From positions 9,599,784 to 9,663,783 of the forward strand of contig JAGGNK010006559.1 in assembly GCA_017590115.1 (NCBI GenBank): a stretch of 64,000 nt of DNA, written 5' to 3'. A program made the translations under genes and the position numbers. Positions 13,438 to 26,644 of this stretch are shown here, piece by piece (within the stretch, counting starts at the first letter, position 1; the number at the start of each line of letters is the position of its first letter). The notes under the pieces were generated by a model. The model saw only the letters and a program-made list of their open reading frames with translations. It was not told the DNA's origin and made no database searches. The stretch comes from Montifringilla adamsi. Its lineage: Eukaryota > Chordata > Aves > Passeriformes > Passeridae.

Positions 13438-16400
13438 TCAAAAGAATATGGGGCAGAAAGAAATTCTCATTCACTGCAGACACTCCAAGGCTGATCTCTC
13501 CCAATTTTTGCTGTCTTTCAGCCTAATGGCAGTTGCTTACTTAGTCATTATTTATTCTTTCTATCATGCGTCAAGTTCTAATTTTATTTTGTAATTAATC
13601 ACTTCATATGGACATAGAGGTTAATACTTCTTAAGAAATTAAGACTGAAAATATGAGCAAAAGCAATGCAAAACAGCATTCTTATCATGTTTTTGAAAGG
13701 ATCTCAGGGTCAAGTTAAAAAATAAAAACCAATAATAAAACATATGATGATAGCTGAATGTGAGTTTTGCAGACCAATGAAATCATTAATTCAACATGTT
13801 GGTGCATGAAATAGACAAAAAGGTATGACAGATAATTCAGTAACAAAATATGTATTAATATATACCACTGTATTCATAAATTTTAATAGAACTATTTATC
13901 ACAGTGAGAATTGTTAAGGAATTCTGTAGGCTTTCTGCCACTGTGGTAAGACGAATGATGAATCTGATGCAATGCAAGGTTTTTTAATAATTTATTGGGT
14001 CATGAGTTATGGTTTTATTCAATTGAATATTATTAGATGGGTTTGCCCCAGGCAGTGAGCATGGTATATGAAAAAGAAAAATAGATTAAGCAAACACTTG
14101 ATGAGTTTAATCATTTCAAACAGGGCAGAGGATAAAGGCACTGACAGATTTGTCATTAATTCAGCAGATGTTTTTACCTCCACACAACATAATCACAAGA
14201 TGAGAGTTGTCAGTGAAGCCCTGAAAGTATGATGATAATAATTAATAGTCTGCATAATCTATTATTTTCACACAATTGATTTATTTTCTCCATGAAAAAC
14301 AACAAGGGATGGAACAGAGAGGAGAAGGTCTTTTCAAGAATGGTAGCATAGGAATATTTTTCTTCATTCCAAATTCTTATATCTATTTTTTGATAAAATA
14401 GTGCCATTCAACACAATGATAGCTGGTGGTGATTTTTCCTGATGGAGAATGGAATGAATCTTCATTGCTGTACTTTGTCCACATTCTAATGATGTCTCAC
14501 CATGGAGACGATCCATCAAATTTTTATCAAGAACCATTATCACTGTCTTCCCACTCAAAGCCTTACTTGTAAGGTGCAACCAAGTCCATTTTTCTATAAA
14601 AAATATTAAGCTTCTTTGAAAAGAGAGAAGGGACCTGAACTATAGTAGAATAAGATGTATGCCTTCTGTGCTGTTCAAATAAGTACAGGCAGAGGTCAAG
14701 GTGGAAAAAGACTGTTCTTGATATCAGCAAAAATTAGATTTATTAGTTGCTTTATTATTATGTGTATGATTCTTGACTTATTATTGAACTGCTTTTTCAA
14801 TATCAAGTGAAAGAGCCATAAGTGTCTCCATTACATAATTTTCTGGTTTTCTTGATCATTGCCCCAGTCATATATATGCTGAGCATTTTCATAAATTTCA
14901 TTTGCAGCTATAATTTCTCAACAATTAATAATATTTTTTTTAAATATGTATCTGAAACAGCTTTTCTAGAAAGAAACAAACCTGCAGTTCATGAAGCAAC
15001 ACTTTGCCTTTCACAATTACTCTGGGCTACGTAGGAAGTGTTTGACAAAGCCCAAGTTAATATTAAACTCTTTTAGCCAATGCCTAGCTACCTAAATTGC
15101 AAATTACTCCATGTTTTTTTCTCAGTTTCTTGTGGGAAGTTCCAACAACAGTGCTAATCCATCACTTTATGTACATCTGACATTTCCTGAACAGTGATTC
15201 ATTCCATGGCTTTCAAAATAGCATCCAGACCCCCGGAGTAGATCATAGAAATAGAAATTCTGTGGACCAGTATATAGGAACTGAATCACATTTATGACAG
15301 GGGCAAAAAAAGTCAGTTCCTTTCCTTGGCCAGAAAAATATACTTCTTTTTCTGTTAAAGAGTTTCATTGATGAAACTCCAATTCTAGTTAAGTACTTTG
15401 TTCTTAAGCAAAAAGAAGCAGGAGGCTGTTATTAGGTCACCCAGAGTTAACCTTTCTGTATGTTTGATATTCTGTAGATAGGCAGCAAATATGACAGTTT
15501 CAAAAGCTACTTTTTCTATGATAAATGATTAATGTTTATAGCCTATGAGGCAGGAATATTTTTGTTTTCAATTTTTTCTTTATTGAACGTTTTAATGACT
15601 ATTTATTTTCAGAATGGTCAAAGAAATATAAAAATACTAATTAATTTCATCTCCCTCTCTCATAAGAGTAGGTAATAGCTTAGATAGATCTGTATTGTTA
15701 TCTTTAAGTCTCTCAATCATTAAACTACAGTCTGTCTTTCTTTCTCAAGTGCTGTAACAAAAATGGCAAGGAATTTGCAGACTGAAGATACCTGAGTTGT
15801 GGGAAGCGACAACTTCACTGTGTTATCCAGTCAGGATGGATGTAAGGTTTCCATACCCTAAACCTCTGAATTGTTAACGAGCATTTCAAGAGCAGGTTAG
15901 CTATTTAATGACTCTATAGATCACATCTGACATTCCACATCAATGGCAGCTGCTGCAAGTCTTTCTGACTATTAAGAAAAGAGACATACCTGCCATAATG
16001 AGAAAAATGTGTCAGTGTTTGCCTGGATTAAAGTATCTCTGGGGAGAGATGTACACTTTAACCTGTTGGAGGATAGATCTTTTAATAAAAAATGAAAATA
16101 GTTATGACAGTGGTTTTACTAGTCATGATTATATATAAATGTTTTATCCAGAACTTAAAACTTTTCATATTTTATCTCCTTGTGTTTCCTTTCCTGCTTT
16201 TATTTTCCTTTAAAAGCCTGTTTCCAGAATAACTCTTTTATATCAGTATATCTTCTCATTTTTTTTAAATATTTGATGATATTTTAATTTCATAAGAAAC
16301 TACATAAACATTCTTCTTCAATCTGTTACCATTTTGTGTTACTATGTTATTTTAAATACACTTTTTTTTGGCTAAAGGAGGAGGGAGGGGAAAAATACAA

Positions 16401-19400
16401 GAATGCCTGGAGCTAATAAATGGGGGAGTTAAGATAGAATGCAATGTGGCAGCTTAAGTTTTCTGCTATTGTGCATACAGTGTAAAATGGTCATTAATGT
16501 TATTCAGTAAGGAGACTTGCATAAAATAATTAAATGAACCCTAAGGATACCTGTCAAACTGTCATATACTCCCTAGCAAGGAAGTCACCAAGTAAAGCTG
16601 TCAGTCAGAGTCTGACATTCTGAAATCCTTCAAAAAGTGTTAAGCATTCAAAACTCTGCTAGCAATAAACCTGGCAACAGTAAGATAAGCTGGCCTGCCA
16701 CAGCCTCAGGGTTCTTTTGCAAATGACACTGTGATATGACTCAGTACCCTTACGTTGGAAAGAATGTAGTTGATTTTTTTATTTGTTCAAGGAAGAATCA
16801 AAGATGTGCTTTACTGTTCCCTGCAGCAAACATGGTATTTTCCAATTTGTAAATAATGTGAATATTGGCTTTTGGTGAACTGCAGTGCACATTGACCAGT
16901 GTGTATAAATCAACTTAGGGGACATGTAAGCTGTGGTAATCTACATCAGATAAAGATTTATCTGATGCTTTTTTTTTTTTTTCTCTTTTCTGAACAAATA
17001 AATGTATAAACATTAACAGCTATATGAGACAGTTTAGCCATTGATGCTGGAAGGTTAATTTCAGTAAACCAAGTCCTCACTGGAATTAAGGTCACTTGTA
17101 GTAATTACTTTAAACAGAGAGCTAGTAATGATCAGAAAATTGTTACTGCCTAATCTAGCATATTATCACTGTCATTTCCAAAGTGCCTATTAACAACAGT
17201 GTCTTTGTGCCAACTGTGCAATTTAGAATCATTAAATGCATACAAAACACTTCTTGCTCTTTATTGTTCCACTAAGTAGAGTTTAGATTTTACGTTTTCC
17301 ATTTCCACCTTTACTTTCTTATCTTTCATCTTTCTTATTCCTTCATTTTTTCTTTTCTCTTTTCTTTTTTCCATGTCTCTTTTTCTTTTTTTCTTTTTCT
17401 TTTATTCTTTCAATTTCTCCTTTTTTCGTTCTTTCTTTCTTTGATTCTCTTCCTCTCTATCCATGTGTTTCTTTGTTTGTTCTTTGCTCTTCTCCATTTG
17501 TCTCTCCTTTATTTTTTCCCTTTCCACTTCCTTCTCTTGTCCTAGCTCTTGTTTTACAACTTACTAGACTTGTTAATTTTGAGATGCTCTTAAAGGAAAT
17601 GTGTTGCAAATTGTGCTCTGGTGGAGGAGCTTGTTGGAGACAAAAGTCCAAGGTTAACCCATCTTAGCACACTTGGTCTCATCTGACTTGGTAAATCTAA
17701 AAGATAAAAGGTGAATGTCTAAGTCAGGACCAGTCACCTGACCTCCTTTTGTAGTCACTGAGGGAAAGTAGCATCTATAGAGTTTCAGTCAACTCATCCT
17801 AATCAGATTGTCTGATGTGAGTCAAAAAAAACATCTCTGGAAGTTGTTTCTTTCTTTCTTCTGAGTATGAAAAAGGCTTGGATAAGTAGTATAGAGTTAA
17901 CTGTCTACATATAATGTGAATTTGGGTAATTTTAAACACACCTTTTGTGTTCAATGGGTTGGAAAAAGAATTAAATCCTTGTTCCTTTGTCATCATTAGG
18001 CTGATATTTTTTCACTCCTTTTATGCCTAAAACTGCTAAAGTTATTTTCCCTTGTCTTAGCTTCTCATCATTTGTGATGCCTTTAACTCTGAGGTATCCT
18101 TTATTAAAGAAGCTGTTTAATTTAACCAATAATTGGCATTTATTGAATAAAGATGTATAGACCTTAACAGCATCAGATTAGTGGGTTTGTTATTTCCTGC
18201 AGATAAGTGTGAACATTGTAATTCAAGCAAAAGGAACAGTTGGAAAATACTGATAGTCACAATTTTAATAAATACTTTGAGTCAATATTCATAGTCCAAA
18301 CATTCTTGTGCCCTTCAGAAATTTGTGATGAAGGACCAAATTTTTAAAGTTTGATTTGGAAAATCTGGACCTCAGTGATTGCCCAGGATGATAGTAGAAC
18401 TGTGTAAAAACAAAAGTTAGACTCCAGATCTCTCAGCTACCAGGGAACAGGAATATTGATATACAGGTAGCATGATGTAAAGTGTACTTGCTTTCACATC
18501 TTGGTAAGGGAATGACCGACCATTCATTAGAGGTGAATGAGTTTTCAATGGTTCTTACATAAATATTTCATTCTCTAGCAACACATATCAGAGTGAAGGG
18601 TGGAGACCACTATAAAGAATTTCTAATTAAATATCAGTGCAGTTTCACGTAAATAGATTGGGGACTAGTGCATTTAATTATTTTTTATTGCTATGCAATT
18701 CAACATTTTGGGTCATGAAGGGGTGAAAGCTAACTATCGCTAGTAATGACTGATTCCATCAATGATGTAGGGTTTATTATTAAATTAGAAAATTGATCAA
18801 AATTTATCCTCTTGTCTTGTTTTTTGAAAATGCATTGGTCTACTAACATCAATATTTAGCATGTCTCCACTTAAAAATAGCAATAAATTATTTTCTGAAA
18901 CTCTACATCTCATCTTCAATGAAATTTGACTAGTTTTATATCGGCAATTTTTCAAGGTAATCTGTTTGCATTCCTTTGCAATTAAAATGTGGGGTTTACT
19001 TCATAGTGATCTCCCTAAGGGATTTTAATGTCTATTATCACCATAAATTCATGTTTCTTAGACAGTAAACAAGAATTGCATTGTTTTCTGCTGAAATAAT
19101 CACTTTTGGAGAACGAGATTTCAGTTTGTTTTAATCCTTTTAGCCTGCAGCTGTTCTCCCTCAGTTATTATAACTCTAACTTAAGTTTATTTTGAGCAGC
19201 ACATGTATCTTTCTAGTCCAATCCATTTCCACAACATTTTTCACAGGCAGTCAAGCTTAGCTAGTAGGAAACAATGAAAAAGATGTTACTTTAAGCACTG
19301 GTGAGTTTTCTATTACATCCCTCATTAAAATAGAATTAAAAATAGATAACATTATAGATCTGCATTCTGGCATGGACAAAGTTCTACAAATATAATTTCC

Positions 19401-19457
19401 AACACTTAAACCAGCAATTCTTGATTTTCTTAGCTGCTGTTGGTTGTCTCTTTTCAG
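13438..19457. other. Gene-free AT-rich region
   Basis: No recognisable gene. It holds a T run near 16971-16982 and a pyrimidine-rich tract at 17290-17540. The rest is AT-rich sequence without visible repeat similarity. Parts could be conserved non-coding DNA, which cannot be judged without an alignment. Confidence 0.55.
17290..17540. repeat. Pyrimidine-rich (TTTC/TCTTT) tract
   Basis: About 250 bases almost entirely of T and C, in degenerate TTTC, TTCTTT and TTTTTC units. The opposing 64-codon open frames here (17457-17651 minus, 17473-17667 plus) arise from this low complexity and from the bases just beyond it. Confidence 0.9.
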
Positions 19458-19504
19458 GATATGATAGTCCTTGATCTATGAAGTGATATGATAGTGCTTG
19501 ATCT
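19458..19504. repeat. Short direct duplication, 20 bp units 27 bp apart
   Basis: GATATGATAGTCCTTGATCT at 19458-19477 recurs at 19485-19504 with one change (C to G). It lies directly beside the oligo-T run and LTR-like segment. Confidence 0.95.
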
Positions 19505-19507
19505 CTT

Positions 19508-19530
19508 TCTTTTTTTTTTTTTTTTTTTTT
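19508..19530. repeat. Oligo-T run
   Basis: A T run of over 20 bases that ends exactly where the LTR-like segment starts. On the minus strand it reads as an oligo-A run directly after the end of that segment. Confidence 0.95.
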
Positions 19531-19734
19531 TGACGCAGCTGGACAGGGGAGAGGATCCGATCTGCTCACCTGCCAGACGAAGTCTCTCTGGGAGTGCTCT
19601 GCTTTTAACCCCTGTGTGTTCTCAGAGGCGTAACCAAGTCCCCAGTGGCCACACCGGGTGCCAATCCAAAATCTGGCCAGTGATTGGTTTGACCATAACT
19701 TCCTAAAACCTCACTTCCAGGTCAAACCATGACA
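19531..19734 (-). mobile_element. LTR-like segment of an endogenous retrovirus, 204 bp
   Basis: The segment is bounded by TG at its plus-strand start and CA at its end, and it is GC-richer than its surroundings. Read on the minus strand it starts TGTCATGGTTTGACCTGG, which resembles the start of retroviral LTRs. It then has a CCAAT-like 'caaaccaatcactgg', a TATA-like 'gggttaaaagcagagc', and ends 'cctgtccagctgcgtca'. From memory this resembles avian ERV LTR sequence, but I cannot name the family. No matching target-site duplication is visible. The 72-codon plus-strand frame over it is incidental. Confidence 0.55.
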
Positions 19735-20426
19735 AATTTGAGCTTTAAATTGGAAGAACTTGGCAAAATCAAAGTATAAATTTGCTTTACAGAATGACCA
19801 TGAGGAAGCAAAACTCTGCCTGAAGAGATGCTGTGGTCTTCTGTAACATGATTATCTGCTGGATGAATTACCTTCATGTTTATAACCTGCCTTTTGGCCA
19901 AGTGCCAAAAATTTTGCAATTCATAAATAAAAGGCCAACCCAAATTATTTTTAAGTTAGGATAAAGAATTGCCACTTAGCCCCAAAATTCTCTGACATAT
20001 GTTCATTTTCTTTGTTTTGTTTATGTGCAGTTGTGGCACTTAAAAATCATCTAAAATGTGTGTTGGTGTTGTACTCTAAGAAGGTGCAAATGTACCCAGA
20101 AGGGAGCGGTGTGTTGTCCCACAGACACCAAAGGAGGCAATCTCAGCAGCTATAAGACTGGGCTTTAAAATTAAGCTCTAAAGTTGGAACAGGATTATAA
20201 ACCCCAGAAAACGTGTATGAAACAATAATGTATATAAGTCTTTAGTCTTCTTTTTTAGAAGCAACATCTTCATGAAACAATAAGGCTTTTAAAACCAGAG
20301 AAATGGGCAAAGGTCACTTAGAGCAGTGCTGCCACAGCATTGAATTCAGAGTCTGCTTCAGGGATTTTCTTACATACTAAAGTTAATGTAATTTCTCAGG
20401 CTTTATGAGCAATTACTTTTTCTTTT

Positions 20427-20427
<1 letters not shown>

Positions 20428-20457
<30 letters not shown>
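20428..20457. repeat. Poly-T run (30 bp)
   Basis: An uninterrupted run of about 30 T, preceded by T-rich units with single C residues. On the minus strand an AATAAA lies about 33 bases before the resulting poly-A. Confidence 0.95.
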
Positions 20458-20459
<2 letters not shown>

Positions 20460-21077
20460 CAATGGCAATTCAATATGTTTGCAAGCATGTTTATTTTTCA
20501 CAGGTAAAGACAGCACATTAAGTATTTAGATCAAAATAATTGCTTAGTCCCTACTCATTCAGACGAAAGCCAGCAGTAATAAAAGACATTAAGGGAGAAT
20601 ATGCTTTGGGTTTCTTTCATTAAAACTTCCATTAAGATCTGCTTCTTTCTTCTTTTTCCTTTTTATCATAATTCCTTGTCTTGGTACTTATCTTTGCTTC
20701 ACTTTGCATTTTTGTATGCTTCTTTCAGCAGAATCCCTCCACATGCTCTCACCCTCTCTACCTCCTCTTTCTTTGTCTCTCACTGTCTCCATTTTTTTTG
20801 GAACTTTTCCTGCATATAACAAATGAGTTCATTTTCTCCTAGTCTGAACCCAGCTAAAACCTTTGCGTGTCACAGAGTAGAATGCAGCCTACTGCATTCT
20901 ATGAAATGATGAACTGAAATCTTTGAACACAGGAGAGGAAAAGAGGCTTTTATATCATTATTTAGGAAGCTACATAAGGCACCTCATTTCAGAATATTCT
21001 GCATGACCACAACAGGCATTCAGCTCTGTGACTGTATGCTCAGTTTGCTAGAAAATTAAGCCACTCTTTCTGAAAGC

Positions 21078-21101
21078 ATTTATTTATTTATTTATTTATT
21101 T
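21078..21101. repeat. (TTTA)n microsatellite
   Basis: About six tandem copies of ATTT, followed by a short TTGG/TTTG tract. Confidence 0.95.
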
Positions 21102-22200
21102 GGTTGGTTGTTTGTTTTTATGTCAGGTTTAGTTATGACATCTGAAATATAATAATTCGTAATTTTCTCTCTTTTCTGGAAATCCAGTTGCTGCTTTGAC
21201 AAAAAAATTAAAAATATTTTGAACCTGTATTTTACTTTCAAGTTCTAATCTCAAAGTTGTTTCAGACTGATACATTATTTTAGCTATGTTCATTCTTGAA
21301 GGATTCAAAGCATTGTACCGACATATATGCTTCATCGTACTTTCAGTGATGAAGCATAACTTGGCGTTCAGTAAGATCTGGAATGAAAGTGATGACACTT
21401 TCAATCCTCTCTTATAATTATTACTCCTTTGAAATTTATACTGTTGTAGATTTCTAGGATTTCTGAAAACTTTTCCTTGGAGGTCATACAAGCAGGATTG
21501 CTATATAGATAAGATAATTCTATAAGAGATTTGTGGGAAGAGAGAAGGAGGTGGATAACTTCAATCCCTGAGTACATATTCACCTGCAGAAGTGATGTCT
21601 ATAGCAAGAAAATAAAACTGCACCCTTTCAAAAATAAATGTTCACTGAGAGAACTAGAGAAATGTGGATTTTCTCATTGGTGACAAACTGATGAGTGACC
21701 TGTGAAAGAAATGTAAAAATACTGAATCAAACTTTTGAACTAACAGAAGAAATTTTTAACACACTGGGTCTATCATAAAATCCAAGTGTTACCTGTAGCA
21801 ACACTATTCCTGTACTTTTGTACTCCTACATTTTCATCAGTGCTTTACGGCCTCAAAACAATTTTTGCTAAGGAAACAGGTCGCAGTTAGTACATTACAG
21901 AACAAGACAGATCAGATGTAAGATTTTGATATCCCAAGAACCATCCCTTGAAGTCAGTCTACCCACCATACCATACACAAACCCACATTATTTTTATATG
22001 CATGATAAAAATCCCCTCTGCCAAGGTGTTATTGTCTGGCTTAAACCACCCAGAAGAGCAAAGAAAATTAAGTCTCTGTGCATAAAATGGAAAGAACTTT
22101 AAGGGTTCAAAATATACTCAAAAAATGTGATTAAAACCAAATAAGGTTAGATGTTGGTGCTGAAATTTGATGATTTATATAATAGTAAAAGAGGCACATA

Positions 22201-22229
22201 GAAAGAGACAGAGAAAGAGAGGGAGAGAA

Positions 22230-22309
<80 letters not shown>

Positions 22310-22396
22310 AGAAAAAGAAAAGAAAAAGAAAAAGAAAAAGAAAAAGAAAAAGAAAAAGAAAAAGAAAGAAAAAGAAGAAAAAGAAAGAGAAAGAAG
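22201..22396. repeat. Polypurine microsatellite: (AAAG)n then (AAAAAG)n
   Basis: A 196-base stretch that is nearly pure A/G on the plus strand. It starts with GAGA-rich units, then has about 20 copies of GAAA (22228-22311), about nine copies of GAAAAA (22312-22367), and degenerate GAAA/GAA units to 22396. The long open frames across it on both strands are repeat artefacts. Confidence 0.97.
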
Positions 22397-23110
22397 TGTG
22401 CGTAGGGGGTGGGAGGACAGGGAGACAGTAACAGGGATTAGATGGAAGCATGTCACCCATCTGAGGTTCCCAATGACATCTCGTTGCTCCCTTCCATCTG
22501 GTCTTCTTGGTGATGAGGTTCCCACACTACCACTGCCATAAAATGCCACACCGCCACATGCCACCACACGCCGCAAGCCAAAGAGTACAGAATTCCGTGG
22601 ATTAATGGATTAATATACACTTTTGGGCCAGGTGGGAATGCCCACGTGCCTCCCTTGCAGGAGGCCAGTTTGACACTGTCCCTTGCAACACTGATGGTCT
22701 GTTACATCATCTGCAGTGCTCTGGTGCGGGTTCTAGTGACCTCTTTGGGGGACCCTTTGATGGACTGTGTCACCCCCTTCTGGGCAGATAAGCTTTTTCC
22801 CCAGGTGAATGCCCCCTCAGCTGAGCTGGTCTGCACATTAGAGGATGGTCCTTCACTGTGCCTCACACCAGAGGCTTTCCAACACACATCCAGCACCTCT
22901 CTTCACTCACCCTTTGGTGCAAGGGTTGGTGAGAACCTTGCAGTTGATAGCCCTGGGGTTGTGGTTTGCAGTCAGAAGGTATTAAGCTTGATCCCTGTGT
23001 GAATGTTTTCTTTTCTCAGCGCTCTGAGTTGTGACTTTACCTTCTCTCCATCAGTGAGCAGTTCAGGGTCCCACTCAGAAGCCTATTAAGGGTGTGGTGG
23101 TCTTCTCCGC
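22397..23110. other. GC-rich block of unknown origin
   Basis: About 700 bases clearly richer in G and C than the flanks, starting directly after the polypurine tract. It has an open frame of 118 codons (22646-23002 plus) with no motif I recognise, and a CACGTG at about 22643. It has the look of an inserted mobile element, such as an LTR or an unfamiliar retroelement, but I see no convincing termini or target duplication. It could also be ancestral sequence. No function can be given. Confidence 0.4.
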
Positions 23111-25979
23111 AGCTTTTGTATTACAGTTTTCAAAGTTCTTCATGAAAAAGTTCTAAACTACAATATTTCAGTCTCGGACACAAGGCAGAAATTTAGTCAA
23201 ATCAAAACTCATGAGCTAAATAATAGCTCTTTCCTATCACAGAAGCTTCCAAAGATTAACTTCTAGGTTGTGTGTAACAAATGCCTGAGAGAAGCAGAAG
23301 CTGACAGTAACAAAGGGCCTTTAATTTATTCTTTTCATTTCATGTGTACAAGTAAACTGTAATGCCTGTATATGTATAAAATGACTCTCATTTTGGAGCA
23401 ATTTGTACTTTTCATATAGAATGCATAACAAATAAAATCAATCACTTTAACAAGCAAAAAATAGTGATTTAAAAATAATTTGGTTATAAGAATTAATGAA
23501 TCAGTTTAAGTAATGAAAAGAGTGAAAAAGGAAGAATTAAGTAAAACAAATCATCAGACAGTGATGAAAAGCATAGGAAATTTACTTATGGCTTTTTAGT
23601 AGTCCACAGTTATATAACATTCAAAGTGCAAACAATCTTTTTGCAGTAAAAATAAACAGGGAGGCCAAGAGGAGAAGTTTGTGTTTGGTTTTTCGGTTTT
23701 GGGTTGTTTGTTTGGTTCGGTTTTGTTTATTTTTTGTTTTATTGTGGTTTTTTGTATGTTTATTTGTTCTGTTTCACTTGATTTTGTTTCTTTTCACATT
23801 AGTCTGGGATCTCTTATGGTCTCTAAAATCTTCCAAATGCCATTTAATTTCCTGTGAAGGGAAAAATTTTTCTTTCCTTTTGCTATGAAGGTATACTTAC
23901 AGAGGGGACATATCTTTAATGAATAGTTAAGATGGAAGGAGAAAATATAATTTTCAAGATATTTTGTCTAAAACTAGTTAAATTGGTCTTTCATTTGGAG
24001 AAAGATGAACAGATATTACTGATTATAGCAGTGTTTTACAGAACCAAGATTAAGGGGGAAAAAACTCAAAAAACAAACCACAACTAAAAACCCCAAATCA
24101 TCATTTTCCTTACCAGAAATGTCCATAGAGAGTTGGAGCTGCAATTTCTGCAAACTTTAAAAAGACTTATGTTTACTGTGAAACTTTCATTGCAGATAGT
24201 AACCTTTATGTCTTTGAGGATGTCTGTCTTGAGACACCTTAAAATTATACATAGTCTAATAGCTATTTGAAGATATTTGGACAGGAAATAATGACTTTTA
24301 CCAACTTTGGAGAAGTGAAAATAGTCTGAAAAGTCAAATTTACACAGTGGGCTAAAATAGTCCTGATTGTGAAATTTATTGCTACTGAATTGCAGCAAAG
24401 CATTTCCTGAAGAAAGGTAATTGTTGGCACAAAGGGCTTTCTGAAGACATAAAAAGAATAGAAAAGCTAATTTTAGCTAAAACAGTGTCTACTGAATGAA
24501 AAAAAAATTGGAATGACTTTACTGATTGTGTATACTGGAAAATAAACATGGATATTGATAATTATTTTAACTCATATCAAAAGAATTAAATAGAAATTCT
24601 AGCAGAGCCCTTTTATTTTTAGCACTTTTTATGCATGTCTCAAAGAAAAAAATATTGGGCAATATATTGCTTTGATGAATTGAAGAGGAGAAATAAACAA
24701 TAATATTGGAAGCAGTTTTTTTATTCAAGGCAATCAATGGATATAAACTAGAGAAGTCAAGAACATTAGGAGGACATTTCTCTTATATAACTGCAATTTG
24801 GAAATAAACACAAGTTTTAACCACAAAAGATTTTCTCATTTAAATCAGCCAAATAGACAAAAGTCTTCAAAAGGCAAAAAGGTCCCTCTCCTGAAAGGTA
24901 TCACACCTAAAAGTAGTCAAAAGCTAAATTTTATAAAACTGAGGAAAGAATGAAAAAAAAATTGCTTACCTAAACAATAAAATCTTAGTTTTGTTTACAC
25001 TAACTTAAAGATCCAGTAGACTTAAACAGAGTTTATATGACACATTCAAAAAGATAGGATGAGAACTAATAAAAAGAGTCAAATATTTAGTTGCCATTTC
25101 ACTGTCATCTCCTTTTATACAACGTATGGAAGAATTAGGCTCCTAAATTAATATCAAATCCTAAATCCAGTGAGTTCAATAAGACCAGTGAGCATCTGGT
25201 GATCTCCAAGACTGATCTGAAAGTCACCTGTCTTTCCAAAGAATTGTTGCTTTCCTCCTGTCAAGACTGCAAGTCTTTCAATTATTTACCTATGATTGGG
25301 TGTCTGCTCTAAAATTTCAGACCAGACCTATCCTGTCTTTTCCAATGGATAGTCTGCACAGCTACTGCTGAGGTTGCTGAAGCTTAGCAGGTAGGTTTTA
25401 GCATTACTTCACAAAATACTTCATGTCCAAAGTGTGAAGAACATGTTTTGTTCTTTTTCTGCCCAGAAGTAAGTCTGAACTGAACAAGTGATTTGGTTCA
25501 TCTTGGAATAGAATGAACTCTGAAGATGTAGGAATATGGTATTTTTCTGGGATGAGTAACATTCTAACTGAGATAGTAAATTTTTTTGTACGCTACTTGA
25601 TACATTTGCTTAAAAGCAGGTGTGAGAATTAAATTATGTACTCTTACTTCTTCATCTTGAAGTCAAAGCAGAGCTGAATAACTGCTCCAGTTTCATCAGG
25701 TAAGCATTGACAGGCCTTTCCCAGAGCTATGTAAAGCTTTTAGGTCCCTGTATACAGTCTAACTTTTTATTTCAAGAGTAGAATGGTTTTAATCACTCAT
25801 TACCCTTGCAGTGAGGAAAAATATATAATAGAATATTTTGTATAACCTACTGAAGAGTTCTGTATTTTTTGTATTTCAGTGTGGTTTTCACAAAACTCAG
25901 AAGAAAATGAAAAACCATTTTGATCACATAACTTACACTTTGGACAGTTCTAGAAACAACAGAATGTCAACCAAACAAT
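23111..25979. other. Gene-free AT-rich region
   Basis: No recognisable gene. It holds a T/G-rich low-complexity tract at 23679-23800. The rest is AT-rich, with short A and T runs only. Confidence 0.55.
23679..23800. repeat. T/G-rich low-complexity tract (TTTG/TTTTG units)
   Basis: Degenerate TTTG, TTGG and TTTTG units with almost no A or C. The 69-codon frame over it is a product of low complexity. Confidence 0.9.
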
Positions 25980-26019
25980 GGGGGGGGGGGNNNNNNNNNN
26001 NNNNNNNNNNNNNNNNNNN
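25980..26019. other. Assembly gap (29 N) directly after a run of 11 G
   Basis: Eleven G at 25980-25990 are followed by 29 N (25991-26019), then 'cggtgg'. The gap size may be estimated, and the missing sequence is probably G-rich. The 92-codon frame across it is not interpretable. Confidence 0.98.
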
Positions 26020-26644
26020 CGGTGGAAACCAAACATTTCAACACCATAGCATGATATGGCACAATAAAAGTATTTTCTTTTTAAAACCAGCTTTCATTGA
26101 ATATTTGCTTATTTAATTAACATACTGGTGCATAGGCTTACATTCTCCAGAAGCTGAATCTACATGTTTAAGAAACTGACTGTTACTACCTGCCATCTCT
26201 TCTATAAAAACAATTGAACATATGTGCAGTATTCTAAAATATCTGCTAGCAGAATGCTAAAGACATTTGGCTCAACTTGAAGCTTCCAGCAGAAGAGAAA
26301 TAATTACTTCTATTTAAACAATAAACACATTTGCAAGAATAACGAAAGTTTCACACATTTCTGGCTACAGATTGGTTAGATCACAAATGCCTTCTGCTTT
26401 TGCATACCCATAGGGAACAAAAGGTTATGTACTTTCTCAGATCCTCTATATTTATTGCAAAGTTAGAGAGATGAAAGCATCAGCCACTTGGAGACAAAGA
26501 AGCTGGGGAGGGACCAAGTAGCTGCATGAACCATGAACTATAATAAATATATTAGCATTAGGGATTATTTCTAAGTTCTGGAATCTGGATAAAATTCTGT
26601 TATGAGGACCAAATTTTTGCCAAAAAGAATCACAGGAACACAGA
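26020..26644. other. Gene-free AT-rich stretch
   Basis: Nothing recognised between the gap and the CR1 element. Confidence 0.6.

Larger units (their letters stand above)
19735..22200. other. Gene-free AT-rich region with homopolymers
   Basis: No recognisable gene. It contains the T run at 20428-20457 and the (TTTA)n tract at 21078-21101. A 120-codon minus-strand frame at 21129-21491 has no known motif and is probably chance. Confidence 0.55.

Noticed and set aside
22131..22576. Frames of 109-133 codons rich in Lys/Glu/Arg or Phe/Leu/Ser
   Set aside because: Direct translation of the (AAAG)n/(AAAAAG)n microsatellite.
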